Origin: Ettlia oleoabundans
Lineage: Eukaryota; Chlorophyta; Chlorophyceae; Chlamydomonadales
Length of the DNA stretch: 10,584 nt
Assembly: GCA_019693395.1 (NCBI GenBank)
Contig: JAAMXP010004058.1
Span: 1-10,584 of the forward strand
Reading direction: 5' to 3'
Position 1 is the stretch's first letter. Each line of letters begins with the position of its first letter. The notes beneath the pieces were generated by a model. That model saw nothing but the letters and a program-made list of their open reading frames with translations, was not told the origin of the DNA and did not search any database. Position numbers and translations under genes: made by a program. Below are positions 1 through 7,783 of the stretch, one piece after another.

Positions 1-3000
1 GCGCTGCCAAACACGCGGTGCACCACCTCAAGGTCGCTGTAGTTGTAACGCAGCACACGGTCTGCGGTACACTTGGGGGGGGGCATGCGATACAATTAGG
101 AGCAGCTCCAGAGTGAACATGCAGTGCAGTAGTGAAAAAACACGGGCGCGGACGCGCTGGAAGCAGATATCTGATCAACTTTCCTGTCTCCCGCTGGCTC
201 CTGTCTCCCGGCGGCTCACAAAGGCCCAGGCCAGGATTTAACAACGTAGGCTGCTGGCCATGACCAAGGAAAAAACAGTCGGTTTGTACAGCAGGAAACC
301 AAACCAAAGTTGGTAGTAGGCTGATAGGAAACGATAGATTGTTACACTGCAACAGACTTTGGCTGACTCACCCAGGTCGACTCCGACGTCTTGAGCAGCC
401 CCCCGTACCGCCTCCCGCAGGTCCCGCCCCCCAGCCACCTCGACCAGCATCTTGGCGTACACCTGCGGCAGTACAGCATCAGTGCGTTGTAAATAGCAAA
501 GCGGTACATTGGCAGTACATTGCGCCACCCTAACAGAAGCTTGGCGATGCAGCGGCAGTACACATGTGGAACCAAAGGCTGTACAGTGGCAGTGCAAGTT
601 TGTAAGGTAGTGAGGTAGATGCGCGAAAACAGAACAGCATGTGACATGCCAGTACTACATGTGTACTGCCAGTACTACATGTGTACAGCAATAGGAAGCC
701 ATCATCAGAGGACAGAAGCACGGTGGTAGGTATGACGGCAGCACGATAACAACGGCACAGTAAAGCCACTAGCAGTGCAGTACGACAATGCAAGCGGCAA
801 TGCATTTACTGTGGTGCAACGCAATCCAACAATGTAAGCGGCAATGCGGTTTGGTGTGGTGCAGACCAGTACGCAGTATCGTACCTTAGCGTACTGTCCC
901 AGCGCCTGCGACTCGTGAGTCAGCGCCAGGTGGCGCACCGCCGCTGCCTGCATTGCCACGTCAGCACCAGCAGTCAGAGGATGCAGTAACCCCAAGAAAG
1001 AACCTGAAACAAGCAGCCTGGGGCGTGAATTGAGGTACACTTGGTCCTCAGTAGAGATTATAAGAGGTGTGCTGATGGTGTCTGGGGTGGAATGGGAGTG
1101 GGGTGAAACCTACCCAGTCCATCGCAGCAGTGCAACGAAGGTAAAAGGGAGCCTCAACGGTGGCATGGCACGGTGAATGCAGCGCAGCATACTTCCTGCT
1201 TCAGCGCTCTACTAGGAAACTTCCACTCCCTGCCTCACGGTCCGCAGTATGATCGGTGGCAGCATCACAACATAGCAGGGCAAAAACGAAAGAAAGTAGC
1301 TGAAGGATAAGTATCCACGCTGCCTCCGCTCTCTGTCCTGCCCAACACAGAGGCTGAATACTGGCTTAAAGTGGATATTATCAAAAACACGTCGTGCAAG
1401 AATGACAAGGCGGAAGCAAATATATCGGCCCACCTGCGCCGCTTCCACCCCCTGCTTCAATGCCCCCAATATGACGGGTGGCAGCATTACAAAGCCGCCG
1501 ATTGACGCGGTGTTGTGCCCCTCTGTGCCCTGGCTGCACTTCTCAGGGGGCACGCCTGCTGCCCAGTTTCTGCAGAAGGCACAAACAGGGGTGTGGAACA
1601 GCGATTGCAATTGGAAATATATGTCGGACGTGGCGAGTTAGTGTGCCGAGCGGCATGGAAATGTGGTTGGGTGACCTGAAAAAGCCTCCCAGTTGTTGTG
1701 CAAGGCACACACAGCAACAGGGAAAGGCAACTGCAACAGGACATAACAGCCGCCCAGCTTGCTGAGCAACCCGCCCACGGTCTAAGCGCCAAAACGTAAC
1801 CAGATCTAGACACGTAGCTGTGACTTGCGAAGCGCAATTGGAAGCAGCCGAATTCTCGGGGTCGCCGCATTCTGCCCCACGTGTAGGTGTTTGGCCAGCG
1901 GCTGGTGTAGCCAGCCACACCACTAGCCCCCCTTTTCAGCCACTCGAGCAACATCACAGCCGACCGATGTTCCCAGCCCTACCCGTCTGCCTTGTTGCAC
2001 ACATCGAGCCAAAAAAAAATCAAAAGGGGGTTCTACATACATCGACTGTAACTACAAACATACATCGACTGAAATTGTTCTCCATAGATCCCGCAGCCTC
2101 ACCTGAAGAAGTCCCTGTGGAAGGATTCCGAGTAGGTGTCGTTGTGTGAGCCTGGGGTGGTCATAAAGGACACATAGCTGCAGGGCACACCAGGTGCAGC
2201 AGGCACAGCGTGAGCACAGCAGGCACATCATGGGCACAGCGTGGGCACAGCAGCATCTGTAGACGATCCACCGAGGCACAAGAAAAATTTTGATACGATT
2301 CACAACAGTATGAAAGGACGGAAAGCGTGACGTTCCAGCACCAGGCCCAGCACCTGGTAATTTGCACCAGCCGCCATCAGCCGCAATCAGCAATCAGCCG
2401 CCAATTGGTGGCAGCTGGCGGCGAACCCTCCCTGCTGGCGGTCACCCTGGCGATGTGGGCCTCCCAAATGGCGGTGACCTGCTGACTGGTGGTGACCCGG
2501 CCTGCGCAGTGAACCCAGCACTGCAGTGCCTCTTGCAGCAACAAAGTGCTACACTCACTCCTCAAGGAATCCCTCGGGGCTGTATTTGCCGCGTCGCGCC
2601 ATGCCACGCGTCACCACGCGCGTGCACAGAGCGTTCAGCGTGTTTTCGCCCGCCTGCATGCCTTCGTGGTAGTGCACCCCCTGCAGTGCCATAACAAATG
2701 ACAATAAGGCTGAAAAAGGCTGATCATAACAATAACTCAATTACCTGAATCACTGAATAGCCATCTCCCCTGTAGCAAGCACAGCACACCCATATCTGCA
2801 CACCACGTACTCAAGTCCAAACCACAACTTCAACTTACTGGCTTGCCCCAGCGTTCGTGCTTGCCGTGGTTGATCACGTCACCCACAATGCGCCCGCCCT
2901 GCCCACCCCGCCCGTGCCCTCCCGTGTTGCTCACGCTCATAATGCTGCCTGCGAGCGACTGGGGGTGGGTAAGTTTGTGTGTACGAGGGTTGAGCCCAAC

Positions 3001-3886
3001 TTAGAGCTTCCAGGCAATGAAGGAGTTAGCCTGCACCGCTTGTTTCTTAAACACACAATGAATGTCTGTGTTTCATTGCACAGACAGATTGTTTCATGTC
3101 TGTGCAATGAAACAGACAGCAACTCAGTCTGCTTCATTGCACCGGAAGTTGAGGAAGAGACCCAGGGAATAAGGGGTGTGTGCGGTGTGAGTCCCGCCTA
3201 TAGACCCAGCAGACTTTGCGATGAAGCCGCATGCATCACTGGCCAGCACCCAGCACCCGCCACCGACGTTTGTGGTCACGTCAAAAGAATGCCACATACG
3301 CCACTCCACCGAGGGAGGAAAGCAAGCATCTTGAAGCATTTACAACACTGACAAGACTGTTTCCTGAGCAGGCAAGCGGCCGCAAAGGTGGTGGGCGAGG
3401 GCAATTTGCTGCGCATCGGTGAGTTGACGTGCTGCAGTGCAGCTGCAGTGCAGAACCAAACTGACAACCGCAACACTCTTCTGGGAGTGTGCAGACTCAC
3501 TCAGGCTCACGCCTTCACTACACCCAACAGCAATACACAGGCGCACCAACCCACCCACCCACCGGGGTGCCGCTCCTTTGGCGCCTGATAGGTGGTGATG
3601 GTGCCAAAGTCACGCTGCAGGGCCCGGACATCGTAGTACCAGTGCACAGGCATAGAAAGCGCATCAGCCACGTAGACACCTGTGGCAAAAAATGGAGCAA
3701 CAGGGGTGAGTAGAGAGTGGCAGAGCAACCAGCGCGGCGGCGGCAGTGAGGGAGCGATACGCAAGCCATTCCCACCAATCCCGCGCCACATTGCGCGCAA
3801 AGAAGGCGTCGGCGATGGTCGCAATTCTTACCCCAGAGCGCGCCGCGCACTCTATCCAGGGTAGCCGCGGGAATCATGCCCACCAT
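1..3886 (-). CDS. ADP-ribosylglycohydrolase-fold protein, nine exons, 3' end beyond window
   Basis: Spliced minus-strand gene. Exons (plus coordinates): 3832-3886, 3563-3679, 2839-2948, 2559-2680, 2103-2177, 1434-1569, 885-947, 372-462, 1-61 (continues left). All introns are GT-AG, with donors such as GTAAGA, GTGAGT and GTAAGT, and phase is continuous throughout. The first 276 residues contain VADALSMPVHWYYD (res 21-34), RHPGSIM, NTGGHGRGGQGGRIVGDV, GVHYHEGMQAGENTLNAL, FMTTPGSHNDTY, EGHNTASIGG, VMLPPVIL and LALTHES. These match the PF03747 fold, in the subfamily with a VHWYY motif near the N-terminus. Members hydrolyse ADP-ribosyl bonds or are poorly characterised relatives, so the substrate here is unknown. 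VADA occupies the place of the family's N-terminal GDA-type metal motif; the C-terminal metal motif would lie beyond the left edge, so catalytic competence cannot be judged. The start is the first in-frame ATG (3886); ATG 3877 is an alternative, and no transit peptide is visible. Confidence 0.92.
436..569 (-). repeat. Echo of the 5' edge of glycohydrolase exon 8 in intron 7
   Basis: The exon 8 junction (plus 446-475, AGCATCTTGGCGTACACCTG then CGGCAGTACA) is echoed at 535-563 (AGAAGCTTGGCGATGC, AGCGGCAGTACA). On the coding strand both read GTACTGCCGC, then CGCCAAG, then CTG. The echo lies about 88 bp upstream in transcription and lacks a clean acceptor. Confidence 0.65.
647..686. repeat. 20-bp perfect tandem repeat, two copies
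   Basis: TGCCAGTACTACATGTGTAC occurs at 647-666 and 667-686 inside intron 7 of the glycohydrolase gene. Related CAGTAC/GTACATT motifs are scattered over 470-690. Confidence 0.95.
786..866. repeat. 44-bp imperfect tandem repeat in intron 7
   Basis: CAATGCAAGCGGCAATGC (786) recurs as CAATGTAAGCGGCAATGC (830), and similarity continues through TGTGGTGCA. It is non-coding and close to the exon 7 donor. Confidence 0.85.
1220..1275 (-). repeat. Decayed copy of glycohydrolase exon 6 inside intron 6
   Basis: Plus 1220-1275 matches exon 6 bases 1442-1495 at roughly 80 percent by eye, with an offset of 222 bp. On the minus strand it reads VMLPPIILRTVRQGVEVS followed by a stop, against VMLPPVILGALKQGVEAA in the exon. 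The downstream CAG|GT donor of the true exon is lost (GTTTCCTAG instead), so it is probably a dead exon fragment. Confidence 0.85.
1685..1775 (-). repeat. Echoes of the 5' edge of glycohydrolase exon 6 in intron 5
   Basis: The exon 6 junction on the plus strand (GCTGCCCAGTTTCTGCAGAA, 1558-1577, followed by GGCACAAACAG) is echoed at 1685 (GCCTCCCAGTTGTTGTGCAA, followed by GGCACACACAG) and again, shorter, at 1749 (GCCGCCCAGCTTGCTGAGCA). The first echo extends through AACAGGG and ends in GCAACTGC, against GCGATTGC near the exon. The AG acceptor itself is not preserved in the best echo. Confidence 0.7.
2181..2254 (-). repeat. Minisatellite next to the exon 5 acceptor
   Basis: Two 20-bp units (AGGCACAGCGTGAGCACAGC at 2201, AGGCACATCATGGGCACAGC at 2221) plus partial units lie immediately upstream of the exon 5 acceptor of the glycohydrolase gene. 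On the transcript strand they form a TGTGCC-rich tract that may serve as its pyrimidine region. Confidence 0.8.
2366..2505. repeat. Short imperfect repeats in intron 4
   Basis: Repeated CAGCCGCCATCAGCCGCAATC-like units lie at 2370-2405. GGCGGTCACCCTGGCGAT and GGCGGTGACCTGCTGA/GGTGGTGACC units follow at 2436-2500. No coding exon was recognised here. Confidence 0.6.
3063..3118. repeat. Inverted repeat (hairpin) in glycohydrolase intron 2
   Basis: GTTTCATTGCACAGAC (3070-3085) and its exact complement GTCTGTGCAATGAAAC (3098-3113) are separated by 12 nt. A further TGTCTGT/ACAGACA pairing follows with a 2-nt bulge, so the stem is about 21 bp. A third partial copy (GCTTCATTGCACC) lies at 3130. It may be a small MITE remnant or a hairpin RNA source; neither is shown. 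Confidence 0.85.
3432..3453. repeat. 11-bp tandem repeat, two copies
   Basis: CTGCAGTGCAG occurs twice without a spacer in intron 2 of the glycohydrolase gene; the block is partly palindromic. Confidence 0.9.
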
Positions 3887-4288
3887 CGACAGCGTCGGGC
3901 TGCCTTGGAATGTGTACCGGAAACTTATCAAGGTGCTCAATATTGCGGGCGGCGTTGTTTCCTTGTTGTGTTGCCACCCTGACTGCGCCACATGGCGCCA
4001 GGTGGAGAGGCGGCATGTCGGTCATCACCGCTCATGAAAGCCTTGGTTCAAAGCCTTCTAACAACTAAGAACACTGAACAATGTGGATCAGGGCATATAG
4101 GGTTCCCTTAAAGCGTAAACACACGATGGCCATTGTAACCCCAGCTGTGCACGCTGCGTGCAATGGTTGGAGCTGTGTGCGGCGGCAGGTGTGCCACATG
4201 CAGCCAAGGTGGCAGCTGGGCTGGCGAGCTTGAAAGCGTCTGCCCCCCTGACAAGGCTGCTGCGGTACTAGACATGTGCTGGTCTGGA

Positions 4289-4318
4289 AGAAGATTGCAA
4301 GGCAGAAGATTGCAAGGC
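4289..4318. repeat. 15-bp perfect tandem repeat, two copies
   Basis: AGAAGATTGCAAGGC occurs at 4289-4303 and 4304-4318 in the intergenic region, upstream of the glycohydrolase gene. Confidence 0.95.
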
Positions 4319-4758
4319 ACGTGTCACCAATATTCACCAACGTTCACTGCCGCTGAGGCCTTCAACCTCCGGGCGCCAGCCGCCCGCCCAGCCCGCTAGC
4401 GGCCCGCCCCCTGTGCGTCAGCCCGCCCTGCTCGACTCCTTGGCTCTGCTGTTCATTGCATATGCTTGATGACAAGGCGCTTTGAGCGTCAAACTTGGGT
4501 GTCTTGTCTGGTACTGCCATTCAGCTTGTAAGCTTTAAAAAGCTTGCCGATGATGGAACTTCGTAAAGCAGGCCACTAAACCGCAAAACTGCAGCGGCAC
4601 CAGCACCAGCAGCAAATTGACGCCATCCAGAGGCATTCAAGGTTCAGTCCAGTGGAATGGCACCAAGTTGGGGCTGGGCAGTTGGAGCCTTTCTGTTGGG
4701 CAACTGCCGCGATGCCGTTGCCTGCGGCATGGGCCTTGTTTTTGTTTTTTACTCGTGC

Positions 4759-4773
4759 TTACACACTGTGTAA
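4759..4773 (-). terminator. Palindromic TGTAA poly(A) signal candidate for the UBL-LRR gene
   Basis: TTACACACTGTGTAA is a palindrome with a one-base centre and presents TGTAA on both strands. The minus-strand TGTAA lies about 200 nt beyond the UBL-LRR stop codon, a plausible 3' UTR length for a chlorophycean gene. Confidence 0.5.
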
Positions 4774-4963
4774 ACCGCGAGGCAACATGGGACACAGAGA
4801 GTGCAAAGGAACCTGCAACACAGACCCCTCCAATGATGGAGTGTTTGAAAGCCTGAAGAGGCTGGGCGGTTCCATCTAGATATCTTCGCAATGCTTGCTG
4901 TATTGTTGTAAGTCCATGCATAAGTCACACCCCCACCTTGCTGTGTCATGCCGGCTGCTAAGC

Positions 4964-7508
4964 TCAGTTATTCCAGTGCTCGAACTCATTAATGTCGGCG
5001 CCCTCGTCAAACCCAGTGCTCAAAACTTTCATATCCACCTGCACCCACACAAGCACCGCACATATACTGGGTGTGCTGCGTAAAACTTCATGTCAGCCTG
5101 CACCCAAAAAGGCGCGCGCGCACGCACACACACACATCTTGGCTTGAATTTCAAAAAAAAAAAATAAGCGAAGCAGGCGCTGCGGGTCAATGCTGGAACC
5201 CACAACAACTGTTGGGGGCTGCCACCCAGGTCTTTGTAGCACAAACAGTTTGCTGGTCAGGAGTTGCTGAGCGAGGGAGAGCACAACGGCCCGCACCCAA
5301 CTTGTAAGTTGTGCTACGCCCACAGCGCAGCTGCGAGAACCGGCAGCAGCCTCGGTTGCAGCAGCAGACGACGTGGCAGCAGCACCATCATATCGATTCG
5401 GTAGCAGCAGCAGACTCTCGCTGGATGATGATGCGACAGCGGCAGCGGCAGAGCAGTAGCAATAGATACGGCAGCAGCGGCAGCGGCCGGGCGGTAGCAG
5501 ATGATACGGCAGCGGCAGGGGCACTAGCAACAGCTGGGCTGCGCAGACTGTTTGCAGCAGTAGTAACAGTGGCCCCTTCTGAGCAGAGCAGAGGTTGCTG
5601 CGGCCACAAACAAACGCACCTGTTTGTCATATTTGGAGCGCCGCCGCTCGTCGAATGCCCGCCAGCCTGGCGCCTCCCGCAGCTCCTCTGCTGTGACAGG
5701 GTTGCCATGAAGCGACAGCGTGGACAGCGCGGCGCAGCCCAACAAGATTTCCGAGGGCACGCCACGCAGCCTGCAAGCGGTGGGGATGGTGGCAGCATAA
5801 GAAACAGACAACCAGCAAACTGAGTGTGAGTGACACCCAGTGATACAGACGGATGACACGCCCAAGGCGGCCCAGCAGGCAGCCTGCGACTGCGACAGGA
5901 AGTTCACTGGATAGTGCTTCAACATGGGAAGGAAGGAACGTCATAGCTTGAAGAGGAAATGCTATGGTTGCTGGAGGATTTGCTACAGTTGCTGCAGAAG
6001 GCAAAAGGCCTGAAGTACTTCAACAACCAAACAAGGAAAGTAAATGCCATCACAGTTGAGGCCGACTAATCGCTTCGACATTGGGGGGGGATGGAATGCT
6101 ACAGTGGACTCTTAAAGTTGAGCGCAACCCTGCAGCTGCTCCTGCATCCCACCTGTTGTTGCCCAGCAGCAGCAGGCGCTCACCCACCTGTTGTTGTCCA
6201 GTAGCAACAGGCGCAAGTTGGTCAGCTGGCCCAGCTCTGAAGGAAGAGCTGTCAGCTGGTTGTCCCTCAGGTCCAATTGTGCCAGCTGGCAACAGCTGCC
6301 CAGACTTGGCGGTACAGCTGCCAGTCGGTTGGCACGAAGGCTCAGTGCACGCATCTGCAGGAGACAGCCGCTGGTGTCTGGCAGACGTTCTGCAGGAGGG
6401 CGTGGAGATAGTGGAGGTGAAGGATGGGTTTGGATTGAAGGCAGTGGGGGCGGATTTGAGGGAAGCAGGGGATGGGGGGGGGCGGCTGTAGCAGGGATCA
6501 GCTGTTGTGCTGCCTGAGTGCGGTCTTCTGAACGTGACGGTAACAGCTGGGACAATCATAACCGCCCAGCCCGACTAACACAGGAATTTGTGGGACCGAC
6601 ATGCCACCACCGCCATCCAACCAGCCTTCTTCACGCCAGCAGTGGCGGCTCTTACCTATTTGGTTGCCGTTGAGACTCAGCTTCTGCAGACCGGTCAGCC
6701 CTGAAATGCACAGTGGCAGCTCTGTCAGGCGGTTGTCGTCTGCCGCTAGCACCAGCATCTGCGTCAGCCCTGCCAGCAGCTGCCACTGCATGCCGTTGTC
6801 AGACAGCTGGTTGAGAGACAGCCGCAGGCGTTGGAGCGAAGTGAGGCGGCTGATGGCGGGAGGCAGCGCGCTTAGTGCATTGCCGCCGGCGTCCAGCACC
6901 CGCAAACCCGCTGCCACGTTGTCTGTAAAGAGCTCCGGGGGAAGCTGGGTGAGTTTGAGGTCGCGTAAGGCTGCTATGCCTGTCTTGCTCCACGCTCCGG
7001 CACGCTGTGCCATGCTGGCCAAACCCCCGGAGGGGCCACCTGCCCCTGCGGCTACCCCTGTCACTGTGATGCCCTTCTGTTGTGCCCGTTCTGCCAGCTG
7101 CTGCCGGCCACGCTCCAGGACCTCCTGGCGGCTTTGCCGGGCGGATTCCAAAGCAGCCTGCCCCTGACTGGGCGCCCCAGCACCCGCCAGCAGCATCAGC
7201 TTGGAGCCAGGCTTCACACCGGTGCCTGCCAGGGTGCCGTCCTTCCCGCTGATCACCTTGCCTGCCACCATGACCTTCTGCTTGCGCACCTGCGGGCGGG
7301 GGGCAGGGTGCAGTTGGCTGTCATTGACGGTGCTGGACCCGACGGCGGAGGCAGCGGCTGCGGCAGCAGTAGCATCACGGCAGCCTTGCCCGCGCACCAT
7401 CAATCCTGTCCGCTGCTCCAGCTGTGCCTGAAGCTCCGCAACGGTGCTGTCGGCCGCAACGGACAGCGAAAGTGTGTCGCGACCATACTTGACCGAGATC
7501 TCCATCAT
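4964..7508 (-). CDS. Ubiquitin-like domain plus leucine-rich-repeat protein, At2g30105-like, complete
   Basis: Five exons: 7398-7508, 6656-7289, 6188-6389, 5620-5770, 4964-5038; they join in phase to 390 codons plus TGA. Residues about 3-72 form a ubiquitin-like beta-grasp domain (STVAELQAQLEQRTGLM, then RKQKVMVAGKVI, then GVKPGSKLMLL). Residues 80-110 are Arg/Gln-rich and probably helical. From about residue 136 (WSKTGIAALRDLKLTQLP) to 345 run about eight 22-25-residue LRRs with LxxLxLxxNxLxxLP spacing. The tail has FDERRRSKYDKQ and STGFDEGADIN, signatures I recall from the Arabidopsis 'LRR and ubiquitin-like domain' protein At2g30105. Function is unknown; the UBL suggests a proteasome or ubiquitin link (inference). 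The start is the first in-frame ATG (7508), directly followed by another ATG (7505). About two LRRs of the plant protein appear absent between exons 3 and 4. The start lies 275 bp from the divergent ZIP gene. Confidence 0.93.
5021..5106 (-). repeat. Duplicated acceptor and exon start of UBL-LRR exon 5
   Basis: Plus 5081-5106 (TAAAACTTCATGTCAGCCTG, then CACCCA) copies 5021-5047 (CAAAACTTTCATATCCACCT, then GCACCCA), with about 22 of 26 aligned bases identical and a one-base gap. On the coding strand the echo is GGGTGCAG|GCTGACATGAAG, against the true GGGTGCAG|GTGGATATGAAA. The echo keeps an intact acceptor in the same phase. Confidence 0.85.
5112..5164. repeat. GC/CA microsatellite and A12 tract
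   Basis: Alternating GCGCGCGC then CACACA (5112-5136), followed by an A12 run (5153-5164), in intron 4 of the UBL-LRR gene. Confidence 0.9.
5339..5570. repeat. CAG/CGG-rich low-complexity tract in UBL-LRR intron 4
   Basis: Irregular GCAGCAGCGGCAG units are interspersed with GATACGGCAGC (5466 and 5501) and GATGATG. The plus strand is open and Gln/Ser/Ala-rich, but without a conserved motif. The segment is intronic in the UBL-LRR gene, where the transcript strand is CTG-rich. Confidence 0.8.
6151..6216 (-). repeat. 35-bp tandem duplication spanning the exon 3 donor of UBL-LRR
   Basis: Plus ACCTGTTGTTGTCCAGTAGC at 6186 recurs as ACCTGTTGTTGCCCAGCAGC at 6151, and both continue AACAGGCGC / AGCAGGCGC. 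On the coding strand this gives two donors, CAACAACAG|GTGGGT and CAACAACAG|GTGGGA, 35 nt apart. The first is the one that keeps the LRR frame into exon 4. Confidence 0.9.
7290..7397 (-). other. Probable 108-nt intron 1 of the UBL-LRR gene, in frame and stop-free
   Basis: Donor ATG|GTGCGC and acceptor CCCGCAG|GTGCGCAAG remove 108 nt. The joined peptide TGLM-VRKQKVMVAGKVI restores the expected ubiquitin-like spacing. The segment is a multiple of three and open, encoding an Ala/Ser-rich stretch (CRDATAAAAAASAVG), so it could instead be a retained 36-residue insertion. Both exon junctions begin GTGCGC, giving a short direct repeat around the segment. Confidence 0.75.
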
Positions 7509-7783
7509 GTCGAAGGAATTTGGAACAATCACAAGCGAAAACTAATAATGTCAGCACTGCGATTAACCTTTCAACTTTGGACACCTAGCCAGGTGTAGTG
7601 CCCGCCACCAAAACTTGTACAACTCTCCAATCCCAAACACCAATCCCATGCGAAATGCATCAGCCATAATGCATGATCATCGCTCGTGATCATCATAGCA
7701 TCAGGGTTGTTTGACTCACTCGAACAAGGAACATAACATACATCTCTGCTTTGTGTCGGCCTCGTGCAAAATAGTTTGCGATT
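7509..7783. promoter_or_regulatory. Divergent intergenic region, probable bidirectional promoter
   Basis: 275 bp separate the ATGs of the UBL-LRR gene (minus) and the ZIP transporter gene (plus), so both promoters and 5' UTRs must lie here or overlap. Visible elements: two CCAATCCCA-type motifs (7627 and 7640), two ATGCAT palindromes (7655 and 7669), two TGATCA palindromes 13 bp apart (7674 and 7687), and an inverted repeat ACACCT-agcc-AGGTGT (7581-7596). No clear TATA box was seen. Function is inferred from position. Confidence 0.6.

Larger units (their letters stand above)
3887..4963. other. Intergenic region between head-to-tail minus-strand genes
   Basis: No exon with recognisable homology was found on either strand. 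The right part should hold the 3' UTR of the UBL-LRR gene, and the left part the promoter and 5' UTR of the glycohydrolase gene. Visible elements are a 15-bp tandem repeat at 4289, an AAGCTTTAAAAAGCTT palindrome near 4531 and a TTACACA/TGTGTAA palindrome at 4759. Confidence 0.55.

Noticed and set aside
2864..3310. Possible echo of exon 3 (GATCACGTCACCC) at about 3275-3303 (GGTCACGTCAAAAG)
   Set aside because: Similarity is weak and interrupted; it could be chance.
2857..3351. Plus-strand 164-codon open frame
   Set aside because: It overlaps exon 3 of the glycohydrolase gene and the intronic hairpin; no family resemblance and the sequence is repeat-derived.
3887..3991. Upstream extension of the glycohydrolase first exon to a GTG at 3991
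   Set aside because: A GTG start is not expected for a nuclear gene and the extra residues show no family similarity; the first ATG is at 3886.
5311..5823. Plus-strand 170-codon open frame rich in Gln/Ser/Arg
   Set aside because: It lies over a CAG-rich tract and runs antisense to exon 4 of the UBL-LRR gene; it shows no conserved motif and is a composition artefact.
5864..5895. Possible echo of the UBL-LRR exon 4 acceptor (GCAGGCTGCCTG against GCAGGCTGCGTG)
   Set aside because: The match is short and GC-rich and did not extend convincingly, so it is not counted among the echoes.
7509..7532. GTG start upstream of the UBL-LRR ATG pair
   Set aside because: The eukaryotic context favours ATG 7508, and the ubiquitin-like domain begins immediately after it.
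7080..7598. Plus-strand 172-codon open frame, and another at 6601-7167
   Set aside because: Both are antisense shadows of UBL-LRR exons 1 and 2, whose minus-strand reading shows clear ubiquitin-like and LRR motifs.
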